From NCBI GenBank assembly GCA_964649145.1, contig CAZYOQ010000006.1:5488-69487 (forward strand): a stretch of DNA of 64,000 nt, given 5' to 3'. Made by a program: the position numbers and the translations under genes. Below, piece by piece: positions 16,654-25,390 of the stretch. The first letter of the stretch is position 1; the number at the start of each line of letters is the position of its first letter. Origin of the DNA: MGBC163016 sp964649145 (GTDB lineage: Bacteria; Actinomycetota; Coriobacteriia; Coriobacteriales; Eggerthellaceae). The notes beneath the pieces are model-generated. The model made no database searches, was not told the origin of the DNA, and saw only the letters and a list, made by a program, of their open reading frames with translations.

Positions 16654-19236
16654 ATGTCATTCGAGAAATTTACAGACAAGGCTAGAAAGGTGCTTGTTCT
16701 CGCACAAGACGAGGCCAGAAACCTTCACCAGCCTTATGTGGGCACTGAACACATTTTGCTTGGGCTCATTGTAGAAAAAGAAGGCCTTGCGGCTCAGGCG
16801 CTTGAAAGACTGAACGTTAAATATGACGACGTCGTTCAAAACATTCGCCAGGTTGTCACGATAGATGAAGAATCGGATGTGTCAGGTCACCTTGCATTTA
16901 CTCCGCGAGTCAAGCGCGTGCTTGAAAATTCTCTTCGCGAAGCAATGCAGATGGGTCAAAGCTATATTTCAACCGAACATTTGCTGCTTGGTATCGTGCG
17001 TGAAGGTGAGGGCACAGCAATCGATGTGCTCTCGCGTGTTGGTGTCACCGGAGACGACATTCGTGCCACCATGAACGATATTGTTGGTCAATCGCCAGTC
17101 ATGGCGGGGCACACGGGCTTCAGCCCGCAAAGCCAGCAGAAGCAGTCCATGCTAGACGAATTTGGTACCGACCTTACAAAGCGTGCGCGTGAAGGTCGCC
17201 TCGACCCTGTAATAGGACGTGCATCCGAGATCGAGCGCGTTATGCAGATTCTGTCGCGCCGTCAGAAGAATAACCCGCTAATCCTTGGTGAGCCTGGCGT
17301 TGGCAAGACTGCCATCGCTGAAGGACTTGCGCAGCTAATTGCTTCCAACAAGGTGCCAGACATCCTTCGCGATAAACGTCTTGTTACGCTTGATGTTTCC
17401 GCACTTGTTGCAGGGTCTAAATATCGCGGCGAATTCGAAGAGCGCATGAAAAAAGTCATCTCGGAAGTGATAAACGATGGTAATGTTTTGCTCTTCATCG
17501 ACGAGATTCATACGATAATCGGTGCAGGTTCGGCAGAAGGCTCAATTGATGCAGCAGCTATCTTAAAGCCCCCACTGTCCCGCGGCGATATTCAGATTAT
17601 TGGCGCAACAACACTTGATGAATACAGGAAGCACCTCGAGAAGGATTCTGCGCTTGAGCGTCGTTTCCAGCCAATCAATCTCTCAGAGCCTTCAGAGGAA
17701 CAGTCGCTTAGAATCATTCAGGGTCTGAAAGACAAATATGAGGCGCATCACCATGTGCGCTATACCGAAGAAGCCCTGCAAGCAGCGGTCTCTATGTCGA
17801 ACCGCTACATTCAGGATCGTTTCCTGCCAGACAAGGCGATTGACGTGCTTGACGAGGCAGGTGCGCGTATGCGCATTCGCAACATGACGCTTCCGCCCAA
17901 GCTAAACGAGATCAACGAGAACCTGCGCAAGGTTCGCGCAGAGAAAGACAAAGCCATCGGCGACCAGAAATTCGAGAAGGCTGCCACTCTTCGCGACGAA
18001 GAACAAGAACTCAAGAAGAGGTTTGACGCTGAAAAGGCCAAGTGGGAAGAGGAGTCTGCCCGCGAGGTCTCTAGTGTTGATGTGCAAGACATCGCAGATA
18101 TCATTTCGATGTCTACAGGCATTCCGGTATCTAGCCTTACCGAGGCCGAGACCGAAAAGTTGCTTCGCATGGAAAGTGTTCTGCATGAACGCGTTATTGG
18201 CCAAGACGAGGCCGTGACGGCGCTTTCAAAGGCTATTCGCCGTTCTCGTTCGGGTCTGAAAGACCCTCGCCGCCCAGCAGGATCGTTTATCTTCTTAGGC
18301 CCATCGGGTGTTGGCAAGACCGAACTTTCAAAGGCTTTGGCCGAATTCCTGTTCAATTCCGAGGAGGCCTTGCTCACATTCGACATGTCGGAATACATGG
18401 AAAAGCATACGGTGTCTCGATTGGTCGGTTCGCCTCCAGGATACGTTGGCTACGACGAAGGTGGTCAACTAACGAAGGCTGTGCGCCAGAAACCGTATTC
18501 TGTTGTGCTCTTCGACGAGATAGAGAAAGCGCATCCCGACGTTTTCAACATTTTGCTTCAGATTCTTGAAGAAGGAAGGCTCACCGATGCCCAAGGTCGT
18601 ACTGTAGACTTCCGCAACACAGTTATCATCATGACCTCAAATGTTGGCGCTCGCGATATCGCACAGTCCACCTCGCTTGGGTTTTCGCCAACAGGCGAAG
18701 GCGGCGGCCTTTCCGACAAGGAAATCCATAGCCGCGTCATGTCTGAGGTCAAGAAGCTATTCAGGCCTGAGTTCTTGAACCGCATCGACGAGATTATCGT
18801 GTTTAAGAGTCTGACAAAGGAACAGATCTATGAGATCGTCGAGCTTATGATCTCGGAGCTTCGTGATCGCATGATTGATCAGAACATGTCCATCAATCTT
18901 TCTAAGAAAGCCGTCAAGTTTATCGCGAAAGAGGGTATAGATACTACCTACGGCGCACGCCCATTGCGTCGCGCGATTCAGCGTATGGTGGAAGATCCGA
19001 TTTCTGAACAGATACTTGAGGGTCGTTGGACAAGTGGTTCCATCGTCGAGGTAGATGTGGAGGGCAAGGGCGACGATGCCAAGCTTGTCTTCAACGAGGG
19101 CTCTGGAGAGATCCCGGCTCCTCGCAAGCGTGATTCCATCGCACGTGAGGCCGAGCGTTTGCTTACTGGTTTTGATTTGAACAACACTGGCATCGATTCG
19201 GCTACGCCAGCAGGAGCACTGGGCGCATCAAGCTAA
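16654..19236 (+). CDS. clpC: ATP-dependent Clp protease ATP-binding subunit ClpC
   Basis: An HSP100 AAA+ unfoldase of 860 residues that feeds ClpP. There are two N-terminal Clp repeats (about 1-145), AAA-1 with Walker A GEPGVGKT near 211, a UVR/middle domain near 420-465 that marks ClpC rather than ClpA, and AAA-2 with GPSGVGKT near 549. The start is ATG 16654 with GGAGA upstream; the open frame extends to a TTG nine codons earlier, but MSFEKFTDKAR is the family N-terminus. A short variable tail (about 835-860) ends the protein. There is no mcsA/mcsB/ctsR operon upstream; control appears to be through the CIRCE element. Confidence 0.97.
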   Translation: MSFEKFTDKARKVLVLAQDEARNLHQPYVGTEHILLGLIVEKEGLAAQALERLNVKYDDVVQNIRQVVTIDEESDVSGHLAFTPRVKRVLENSLREAMQMGQSYISTEHLLLGIVREGEGTAIDVLSRVGVTGDDIRATMNDIVGQSPVMAGHTGFSPQSQQKQSMLDEFGTDLTKRAREGRLDPVIGRASEIERVMQILSRRQKNNPLILGEPGVGKTAIAEGLAQLIASNKVPDILRDKRLVTLDVSALVAGSKYRGEFEERMKKVISEVINDGNVLLFIDEIHTIIGAGSAEGSIDAAAILKPPLSRGDIQIIGATTLDEYRKHLEKDSALERRFQPINLSEPSEEQSLRIIQGLKDKYEAHHHVRYTEEALQAAVSMSNRYIQDRFLPDKAIDVLDEAGARMRIRNMTLPPKLNEINENLRKVRAEKDKAIGDQKFEKAATLRDEEQELKKRFDAEKAKWEEESAREVSSVDVQDIADIISMSTGIPVSSLTEAETEKLLRMESVLHERVIGQDEAVTALSKAIRRSRSGLKDPRRPAGSFIFLGPSGVGKTELSKALAEFLFNSEEALLTFDMSEYMEKHTVSRLVGSPPGYVGYDEGGQLTKAVRQKPYSVVLFDEIEKAHPDVFNILLQILEEGRLTDAQGRTVDFRNTVIIMTSNVGARDIAQSTSLGFSPTGEGGGLSDKEIHSRVMSEVKKLFRPEFLNRIDEIIVFKSLTKEQIYEIVELMISELRDRMIDQNMSINLSKKAVKFIAKEGIDTTYGARPLRRAIQRMVEDPISEQILEGRWTSGSIVEVDVEGKGDDAKLVFNEGSGEIPAPRKRDSIAREAERLLTGFDLNNTGIDSATPAGALGASS

Positions 19237-19393
19237 GGCTTTTATATGTGGAAGGTTTCGCCGTCCTATCACAGGTCAGCAAATCTAGCACTTAGGGATG
19301 GTAGGTTTGAGAAAACTAAGTTTGCCCATTGTTGAAGCTCAGTAGTTAACAAGTAAAATAACGACAGTAACCACGTAATCGCATTGTCTTTAA

Positions 19394-19432
19394 AAAAAGA
19401 ATGCGTTCTGCTAAGCAGGGCGCATTCTTTTT
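19394..19432 (+). terminator. Rho-independent terminator downstream of clpC
   Basis: AAAAAGAATGCG pairs with CGCATTCTTTTT (12 bp), with an inner CTGC/GCAG helix, followed by GTTTT. Because the stem starts with an A run, it can also work on the minus strand. Confidence 0.85.
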
Positions 19433-19481
19433 GTTTTCAAGCAAGCTAAAAGAATACTTCTTATTAAAATAATATAGAATA

Positions 19482-19537
19482 TATCAGATGTTAAAATATA
19501 TAATATCAGATAAATCAGAGGTAATTTTTATATCAGA
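19482..19537 (+). promoter_or_regulatory. Four WATCAGA direct repeats, probable HipB operators
   Basis: TATCAGA occurs at 19482, 19504 and 19531, and AATCAGA at 19513, in an AT-rich stretch immediately before hipB. The last two are extended to ATCAGAGGTAATT. Direct repeats just before an antitoxin gene are the expected place for autoregulation. The last copy also contains the Shine-Dalgarno AGAGGT. The rest of 19237-19547 holds the clpC terminator and no ORF. Confidence 0.5.
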
Positions 19538-19547
19538 GGTAATTACA

Positions 19548-19844
19548 ATGAAAAGACCTGTTCCATTTCGTGTAAAAGAGACCATGAAAGATATTGGCCA
19601 CGACATTTCTGCTTGGCGAAAGCTGCTAGGAATGAAGGCTGAAACGCTGGCGTTCAAAGCAAGTGTATCGAAGGATACGATTTCAAGGCTTGAGAATGGC
19701 GATCCTGGAATAACTATGGCTACGTTTTTAAATGTTTGTCATGTACTTCATCTTGCAGAAGGGGTAGAACAAGCATGTGACCCTTTTGAGACCGATTTCG
19801 GCCGCCTTCGAGGAGAACAAAATCTTCCTGAACGGGTGAGATAA
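19548..19844 (+). CDS. hipB: HipB-like antitoxin, XRE-family HTH
   Basis: A small DNA-binding protein of 98 residues. The helix-turn-helix (LAFKASVSKDTISRLENGDPG, about 39-59) is of the Cro/C1 (XRE) type. The start ATG 19548 follows AGAGGT with 7-nt spacing; an upstream in-frame ATG at 19488 lacks a ribosome site and would cross the operator repeats. The stop TAA is immediately followed by the hipA ATG with no gap, the standard antitoxin-toxin order. It is predicted to neutralise HipA and repress the pair. The region upstream is markedly AT-rich compared with neighbours, suggesting acquisition. Confidence 0.85.
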   Translation: MKRPVPFRVKETMKDIGHDISAWRKLLGMKAETLAFKASVSKDTISRLENGDPGITMATFLNVCHVLHLAEGVEQACDPFETDFGRLRGEQNLPERVR

Positions 19845-21086
19845 ATGATTGATGGCGTAGATGTTTATTCATATGGCTTCGAAGAGCCTGTCGGCTCTGC
19901 AAGATTCAACTTGCGACACGGCGAAATCTCAACGGTATTCAGCTATAGCGAGGCGTATAGGAAATCGCCAGACTCATATGCTATTGAGCCACAAACGCCG
20001 CTTTCTCAGTCGCGCTTTTTCTATGAAGGCCTCCCTCCGATTTTTCGAGACGCTAGCCCCGATAGATGGGGGCGAAGGTTGCTCCAAAAAGCTGCTGAAG
20101 AATCAGAAGATTCTAGTGATTCTATCGCGTATCGCAAATTGGACGAAGTCGATTATCTTTTGGGGTCTCTGGACATAACGCGTCAGGGTGCATTACGTTT
20201 TAAGGAATTGAATGGAGATAGGTTCCTAGACTCATCTAGGTTGCTGCCGTCGGCGATAGACTTAAAGGAGCTTCGCGATGCAAGTAGGTCATTGTCGCAA
20301 GATGAAAATTCTCATGAGGTTATAAAACAACTTCTTAACGTTGGCACAACATCTTTGGGTGGAGCTAGACCTAAGGCTGGAGTAGTGGATGAGGGAAAGC
20401 TCCTGCTGGCAAAATTCTCGCATGAAAATGACGACTGGAACGTTATTGCGTGGGAGAAGACTGCTTTGGATATGGCCAAGTTAGCGGGTATCAAAACACC
20501 GAATTGCGAGTTGGTCTCACTTGGAAACGATGACGTTTTGGTTCAAGAAAGGTTTGATAGGGAAGGCTCAAATATAAAAGGCGCACGAATTCCGTATATG
20601 TCAGGGATGACGCTTTTAAACACCAAAGAAGGCCAAAGCCACGACTATTTCGAAGTAATTGAACAACTACTATACGAAACCGAGTCTGAAGAAGAGATAT
20701 ATGAGATGTTTAGGCGAATCGCGTTTTCAATTGCGATTCATAATACAGATGATCATCTTCGTAACCATGGGCTTGTTCGACTTGCTTGCAGGTGGGGTCT
20801 TTCGCCAGTGTTTGATATCAACCCAAATCCTGATATAGATGAACATAGGGTTCTTTCAATAGACGGGCGTATCGGGGGATCCGAGGCTGCAGGACTGAAG
20901 AGCTTGGTTGATGCTTTTGGATTAGAAGAGAAGAAAGCAAGTAAAATAGTCGCTGATGTCCTTCAATCTGTTGATCGATATGATTTCTTTGCTCGCAAGT
21001 ATAAGATTTCGCAAAACGAACGTAAGATGATGGGTTCGGTATTTAAAGTTAAAGCGAAAGAGCTAAGCGAGTTCTTTGACATTTAA
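19845..21086 (+). CDS. hipA: HipA-like serine/threonine kinase toxin
   Basis: A HipA-family kinase of 413 residues, comparable to E. coli HipA (440). The Gly-rich loop is SLGGARPKA at 170-178, with Ser170 in the place of the autophosphorylated Ser of HipA. The catalytic loop is HNTDDHLRNH (299-308) and the metal-binding motif is FDINP (323-327). The N-terminal HipA-N domain (GLPPIFRDASPDRWGRRL) is intact. Known HipA proteins inactivate glutamyl-tRNA synthetase by phosphorylation and cause dormancy; the target here is not known. All key residues are present, so the toxin looks active. Confidence 0.9.
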   Translation: MIDGVDVYSYGFEEPVGSARFNLRHGEISTVFSYSEAYRKSPDSYAIEPQTPLSQSRFFYEGLPPIFRDASPDRWGRRLLQKAAEESEDSSDSIAYRKLDEVDYLLGSLDITRQGALRFKELNGDRFLDSSRLLPSAIDLKELRDASRSLSQDENSHEVIKQLLNVGTTSLGGARPKAGVVDEGKLLLAKFSHENDDWNVIAWEKTALDMAKLAGIKTPNCELVSLGNDDVLVQERFDREGSNIKGARIPYMSGMTLLNTKEGQSHDYFEVIEQLLYETESEEEIYEMFRRIAFSIAIHNTDDHLRNHGLVRLACRWGLSPVFDINPNPDIDEHRVLSIDGRIGGSEAAGLKSLVDAFGLEEKKASKIVADVLQSVDRYDFFARKYKISQNERKMMGSVFKVKAKELSEFFDI

Positions 21087-21228
21087 GACCTGGGGATAGG
21101 CTTAGTTGCTGCCCTTCCTTTTTGTGTTTTGCTTATTGCCTAGATCAAGGTTTATTTGAATATAGTCGCGCTAAACGCAATACGTATCTGAAATTTAGGC
21201 GTGAATACGAGCCTTGTGGGCAAATAAC

Positions 21229-21867
21229 TTACGGTTTGCAGATCTTACAGGCCGTATAACCCATTGCCCTTGCTTTGCTAGCGCTTGAGCAGCTGGACTT
21301 GTTTTGCGAACTCATACGTTTTGCTGACGAACACCAGGAATAATGAAAAACTTTGCTCTTTGTGTTAAGGACATACGAGCCGCTGCTGGATGATGAAGAC
21401 GAAGAAGAAGATTTCTTCTTGATTTTAAAAGTTACCGTTTTTTTGCCGCTATATTTGCCTTTTCCCTTAACGATAACCTTTGCAGTGCCTACCTTGATAT
21501 TGTTTTTATAACTTACTTTGTAATCAGTACCTTTCTTCAAGGTCTTGCCGTTAAGTTTTACCTTCACGGTAGGCTTTTTTGCAGAGCCGTTATACGTATA
21601 TGTTTTCTTGGAAAGAGTGATTTTTGCTTTGCTGATAGCGGTCTTGCTTGTTGCCATAAGCGACATGGTTGTGCCTGACTGTTTAGCTGATTGTGTCGTA
21701 ACTGCTGCTTGCAGAGATAGTGTTTTGTCGTCCTGGACTTGTGTGGCTTGAGCTGGCGTGTTGGTAAAAGCTACAATCGAGACAAAGATGCCTAAAACGA
21801 GCACCACTAATGTGGGCAATGCGATTTTTGCAATAATCGGTTTAGTGGGAGATTCATTGATGCTCAT
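21229..21867 (-). CDS. Secreted protein with Ig-like repeat and Cys-rich Ada-like C-terminal motif
   Basis: The start is ATG 21867, with AAGGAGC six bases upstream; the open frame runs ten codons further. There is an N-terminal membrane/signal segment (about 14-36), then one Ig-like surface repeat (KTYTYNGSAKKPTV to GKGKYSGKKTVTFKI, about 83-145). A Ser-rich linker of about ten serines follows. The C-terminal segment SKVFHYSWCSSAKRM...GYTACKICKP matches the motif seen at the ends of secreted nucleases and competence-type proteins (Ada-like zinc ligands). No nuclease domain is present. It is probably a surface or secreted protein of unknown function. It is convergent with hipA. Confidence 0.82.
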   Translation of the reverse strand: MSINESPTKPIIAKIALPTLVVLVLGIFVSIVAFTNTPAQATQVQDDKTLSLQAAVTTQSAKQSGTTMSLMATSKTAISKAKITLSKKTYTYNGSAKKPTVKVKLNGKTLKKGTDYKVSYKNNIKVGTAKVIVKGKGKYSGKKTVTFKIKKKSSSSSSSSSSGSYVLNTKSKVFHYSWCSSAKRMSSQNKSSCSSASKARAMGYTACKICKP

Positions 21868-22092
21868 TTTGATGCTCCTTGCATGCGCTATAGTCATCCA
21901 ATTACCGCTACGAATATCTTATAGCTAAAAATAATTTAAGAAACGGCTTAAGCATGTTTTTTATCTGCGTTTTACATGCAGTAAAAAAGCCAAAATGCCA
22001 ATAATTTGTGAACCTGAAATCTTGAGCTAGTGCCTAATTTTGCGCAATCTATATAATCTATATGAAAAACGATCAATGCATTCAGGAGACAC

Positions 22093-23463
22093 GTGAACCA
22101 GATCAAATGCCCAAATTGTGGGAAGGTGTTCCAGGTTGCCGAAAGCGACTGGTCTGACATCGTCAAACAGGTGCGTGACCACGAATTTAAGGAAGCCGTA
22201 AAGGAGCATGACAAGCTTTCCAACGCCCAGTTAGAGCTTGAAAAACAGAAGCAAGATAGCCTCATAGAAGACCTCCAAAATCAATTGGAAAACGAGAGGC
22301 GCTTACACCAGCTTGCGCAAAAGTCTGCAGAAGAAAAACTTGCGGCCGAACACGACCTAGCCAAGTCTAAGGCTCAGGCAAGTGTTTCTGAGAAAATATC
22401 TAAGCTAAAAGAAGAGCTAGCCGAGGCAAAATCGCAAGTCTCGCTTAAGCAAAGCGAGATAGATCAAGCTAAAAAGGCAGCTCAGACGCAGCTTAAAAAC
22501 GAACTGGCTCTTCAAGAGGCTAAGGCAAATCAAGCGCTCCTAGAGCAACAGGCGCAACTCGAGCGCCAGCAGGCACAATCCGCAAGCGAGCTTGCGCGCG
22601 CTAAATCAGAGTTTGCGATCAAGCTTTCCGAAAAGGACGCCCAGATTCAGGCGCGCGACCAGGAAATCCGCAACATCCAAGAGATGCGTCAGAAGCTTAG
22701 TGTAAAGCTTCTTGGCGAGTCGCTTGAGCAACACTGCGAAATAGAGTTCAACAAGATTCGTGCGGTTGCTTTTCCTAACGCTCAATTCCATAAAGACAAC
22801 GACGCGGTTGACGGCACCAAAGGCGACTACATCTTCCGTGATTTCACAGAGGATGGGGACGAGCTGATATCCATCATGTTTGAGATGAAGACAGAATCTG
22901 AAACCTCTGTTCATAAGAAAAAAAATTCCGATCATTTCAAAAAACTTGACTCAGATCGCCGTAAGAAAAACTGTGAGTATGCGGTCTTGGTAAGCACGCT
23001 TGAAGAAGGTAGTGACTTATATGATCAGGGAATAGTTGATGTGAGCTATGAGTACGACAAGATGTATGTTGTGCGCCCGCAGCTATTCATTCAGCTGATT
23101 TCTCTGCTTCGCAATGCCGCTAAAAACGCCGAGCAATACAAACACGAGCTTGCCGTCATGCGTCAAGAAAGCATCGATATCACGAACTTCGAGGAGTCAC
23201 TTAACGACTTCAAAGATAGGTTTGGTAAGAACTATAATCTCGCGCGCACAAGGTTCAAAAAGGCTATAGACGAGATTGACAAGACTATAAAAATGCTAGA
23301 AAAGATAAAGGAAAACCTGTTAGGTTCTCAGAATAATTTACGCCTCGCAAACGACAAGGCCGAAAGGCTTACAATTCGTAAGCTCACTCGCAACAATCCT
23401 ACAATGAAGGCTGCGTTTGCCGAGCTTGCCGAAAAGAACCAAGCAGACGATAAAGAGGAATAG
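22093..23463 (+). CDS. DUF2130 domain protein with long coiled coil
   Basis: A 456-residue cytoplasmic protein. The N-terminus has a zinc-finger-like IKCPNCGKVF. Residues about 35-200 form a charged Lys/Glu/Gln-rich coiled coil, and the C-terminal half is the DUF2130 domain (KLLGESLEQHCEIEFN, FEMKTESETS, KNSDHFKKLDSDRRKKNCEYAVLVSTLE). The FEMK/DxR(K)KNCEYAVLVS portion resembles a restriction-endonuclease-like fold, an inference from the conserved E-K and D positions. Function is unknown. The start is GTG 22093 with AGGAG upstream. It is followed 6 bp later by cysE. Confidence 0.88.
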   Translation: MNQIKCPNCGKVFQVAESDWSDIVKQVRDHEFKEAVKEHDKLSNAQLELEKQKQDSLIEDLQNQLENERRLHQLAQKSAEEKLAAEHDLAKSKAQASVSEKISKLKEELAEAKSQVSLKQSEIDQAKKAAQTQLKNELALQEAKANQALLEQQAQLERQQAQSASELARAKSEFAIKLSEKDAQIQARDQEIRNIQEMRQKLSVKLLGESLEQHCEIEFNKIRAVAFPNAQFHKDNDAVDGTKGDYIFRDFTEDGDELISIMFEMKTESETSVHKKKNSDHFKKLDSDRRKKNCEYAVLVSTLEEGSDLYDQGIVDVSYEYDKMYVVRPQLFIQLISLLRNAAKNAEQYKHELAVMRQESIDITNFEESLNDFKDRFGKNYNLARTRFKKAIDEIDKTIKMLEKIKENLLGSQNNLRLANDKAERLTIRKLTRNNPTMKAAFAELAEKNQADDKEE

Positions 23464-23469
23464 GCGAAG

Positions 23470-24405
23470 ATGTTTGGAGACAATCTAGAGAGAATAGTTG
23501 CAGCTATCGAGAAGAACTACGAGGCCGACGAAATATTCTTCACGAAGCCAGGGAAGCGTTTCCCGTCTAGGTCGGCTGTGAAGGAAATCTTAAAAAACCT
23601 TAGGCGCGTGATGTTTCCGGGTTATTTTGGACAAGAGATGTTGTCGCCCAAAACGAGCCCAGCTTACTTTATAGGCCAGATTCTTATCGATACCGAGCGC
23701 GACCTTCGTCAACAAATCATGTTGGCGCTAACTTATACCGATTCTCAATGTGCGAATGCCAACGAGACTATGCGCTGCTATGAATGCACTCCTGTTCATA
23801 TAGCAGAAAAGACTGCGGATATATGCACGAAGTTTTTCGATGCCCTGCCCGAAATTCAGCGCACTCTTCTAACTGATGTGCAGGCTCTATACGACGGCGA
23901 CCCTGCAGCAGGGTCGAAAGAGGACGTGATATTCTCATATCCTGGTCTTTATGCTATATACGTATACAGGCTTGCCAACGTGCTTTATAAGCTAGATGTG
24001 CCAATAATCCCTCGCATTATGACCGAGCTTGCCCATGCGGGTACAGGCATTGACATCGGTGCGGGTGCCAACATAGGTCACCACTTCTTCATCGACCACG
24101 GAACAGGTGTGGTTATTGGTGAAACCACGATCATTGGCAACAATGTCAAGCTGTACCAAGGCGTTACGCTTGGTGCTCTTTCGACGCGCGGCGGACAGCG
24201 TCTTTCTGGCGTCAAGCGGCACCCTACCATCGAGGACAATGTGACCATTTACTCGAATGCTAGCGTTCTTGGGGGAGAGACGGTTATTGGGGAAGGCTCT
24301 GTTATTGCGGGCTCAACTTTTGTCACTTTCTCGGTTCCGCCGCATTCAAGGGTGGCTTTGAAAGAGCAGGAAATAACGGTTCGAGGGAAAGACGAAAGAG
24401 ACTAA
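23470..24405 (+). CDS. cysE: Serine O-acetyltransferase
   Basis: The 311-residue enzyme makes O-acetylserine from serine and acetyl-CoA for cysteine synthesis. It has an alpha-helical N-terminal domain (1-170) and a C-terminal left-handed beta-helix with hexapeptide repeats (IDIGAGANIGHHFFIDHGTGVVIGE, described by its key His pair in GHHFFIDHG). NVKLYQGVTLGA and VLGGETVIGEG follow. It is longer than typical CysE because of the N-terminal helical domain also seen in EpsC-type enzymes. The start ATG comes 6 bp after the DUF2130 stop, so the two are probably cotranscribed. No cysK is visible nearby. Confidence 0.93.
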   Translation: MFGDNLERIVAAIEKNYEADEIFFTKPGKRFPSRSAVKEILKNLRRVMFPGYFGQEMLSPKTSPAYFIGQILIDTERDLRQQIMLALTYTDSQCANANETMRCYECTPVHIAEKTADICTKFFDALPEIQRTLLTDVQALYDGDPAAGSKEDVIFSYPGLYAIYVYRLANVLYKLDVPIIPRIMTELAHAGTGIDIGAGANIGHHFFIDHGTGVVIGETTIIGNNVKLYQGVTLGALSTRGGQRLSGVKRHPTIEDNVTIYSNASVLGGETVIGEGSVIAGSTFVTFSVPPHSRVALKEQEITVRGKDERD

Positions 24406-24483
24406 GTTTTTTAAATAAAATTGCTGGTGCGCAATTGGCACAGGCGCGATGTTTTTGCATATTCAAGTAAGGAATGAAACTCA

Positions 24484-25368
24484 ATGTATGACGGTGACAT
24501 AGAACTGGGCAGGAACGATCCATGTTGGTGCGGAAGCGGGCTTAAATACAAAAGGTGCCACATGGACTTTGACGACAAGCTTAATAGCCTTGCACTCGCA
24601 GGCGAAGAGGTGCCAGCTCGCGGCCTGCTTAAGACGCCTAAAGATATTGAGGGGATAAAATATAGCGCTGAAGTAAACATTGGTGTGCTTGACTATGTTG
24701 CCGACCATATCGAAGAAGGCATCACGTCTGCGCAAATAGACAAATGGGTTTATGACTACACCATAGAACATGACGCGATCCCTGCCCCTCTAAACTATGA
24801 GGGCTTTCCCAAAAGCGTGTGCGTTTCTGCAAACGAAGTCGTATGCCACGGTATTCCATCTGAAGAAGAAGTCCTTAAAAGTGGCGATATTGTCAATGTT
24901 GATTGTTCTACCATCCGTAGAGGGTATTTCTCTGACTCTTCCCGTATGTTTTGCATAGGGGATGTATCGCCTGAGCGTGCAGAACTTGTAAAGGTTACGA
25001 AAGAATCTATTCAGGTTGGGCTTGACGCAATTCGTCCATGGGGGCATTTGGGAGACATTGGGGCTGCCATTAATGCGTTTGCTAAAAAGCATGGCTATAC
25101 GGTCGTGCGCGAGTTTGGAGGCCATGGGATCGGGTTAGAGTTTCACGAGGATCCATTCGTTAGTTTTACGTCGAAGGCAGGAACCGGTTCCATTCTTGTG
25201 CCAGGCTTGTGCTTTACTATCGAGCCGATGATCAATATGGGCAAGCACCACATTGATATGTCTGACCCGAATGGTTGGACGGTTCGCACAAAAGATGGCC
25301 TTCCAACGGCTCAATGGGAAGTGCAGCTTGTTATTACCGACGATGGATATGAGCTTCTTAGCTGGTAG
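24484..25368 (+). CDS. map: Type I methionine aminopeptidase with SEC-C zinc motif
   Basis: This enzyme removes the initiator Met from nascent proteins. The N-terminus carries an SEC-C zinc-binding motif (GRNDPCWCGSGLKYKRCH, with C14, C16, C25, H26) that is found in a subset of bacterial enzymes and may help ribosome binding. The pita-bread catalytic core follows, with the metal ligands in NVDCSTIRRGYFSDSSRM, GHGIGLEFHEDP, FTIEPMI and the final QWEVQLVIT. The length of 294 is normal for a MAP-1c form. AAGGA lies ten bases before the ATG. Confidence 0.95.
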   Translation: MYDGDIELGRNDPCWCGSGLKYKRCHMDFDDKLNSLALAGEEVPARGLLKTPKDIEGIKYSAEVNIGVLDYVADHIEEGITSAQIDKWVYDYTIEHDAIPAPLNYEGFPKSVCVSANEVVCHGIPSEEEVLKSGDIVNVDCSTIRRGYFSDSSRMFCIGDVSPERAELVKVTKESIQVGLDAIRPWGHLGDIGAAINAFAKKHGYTVVREFGGHGIGLEFHEDPFVSFTSKAGTGSILVPGLCFTIEPMINMGKHHIDMSDPNGWTVRTKDGLPTAQWEVQLVITDDGYELLSW

Positions 25369-25390
25369 ACATGTTTTGGGATAGCGTAAT

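Noticed and set aside
17811..18398. A 195-codon minus-strand frame inside clpC
   Set aside because: Ser/Arg-rich composition and position opposite conserved ClpC AAA-2 indicate a shadow frame.
21901..22092. AT-rich stretch between the secreted Ig-like gene and DUF2130 as a possible origin or insertion site
   Set aside because: No repeats, DnaA boxes or inverted ends were seen; it is an ordinary divergent promoter region.
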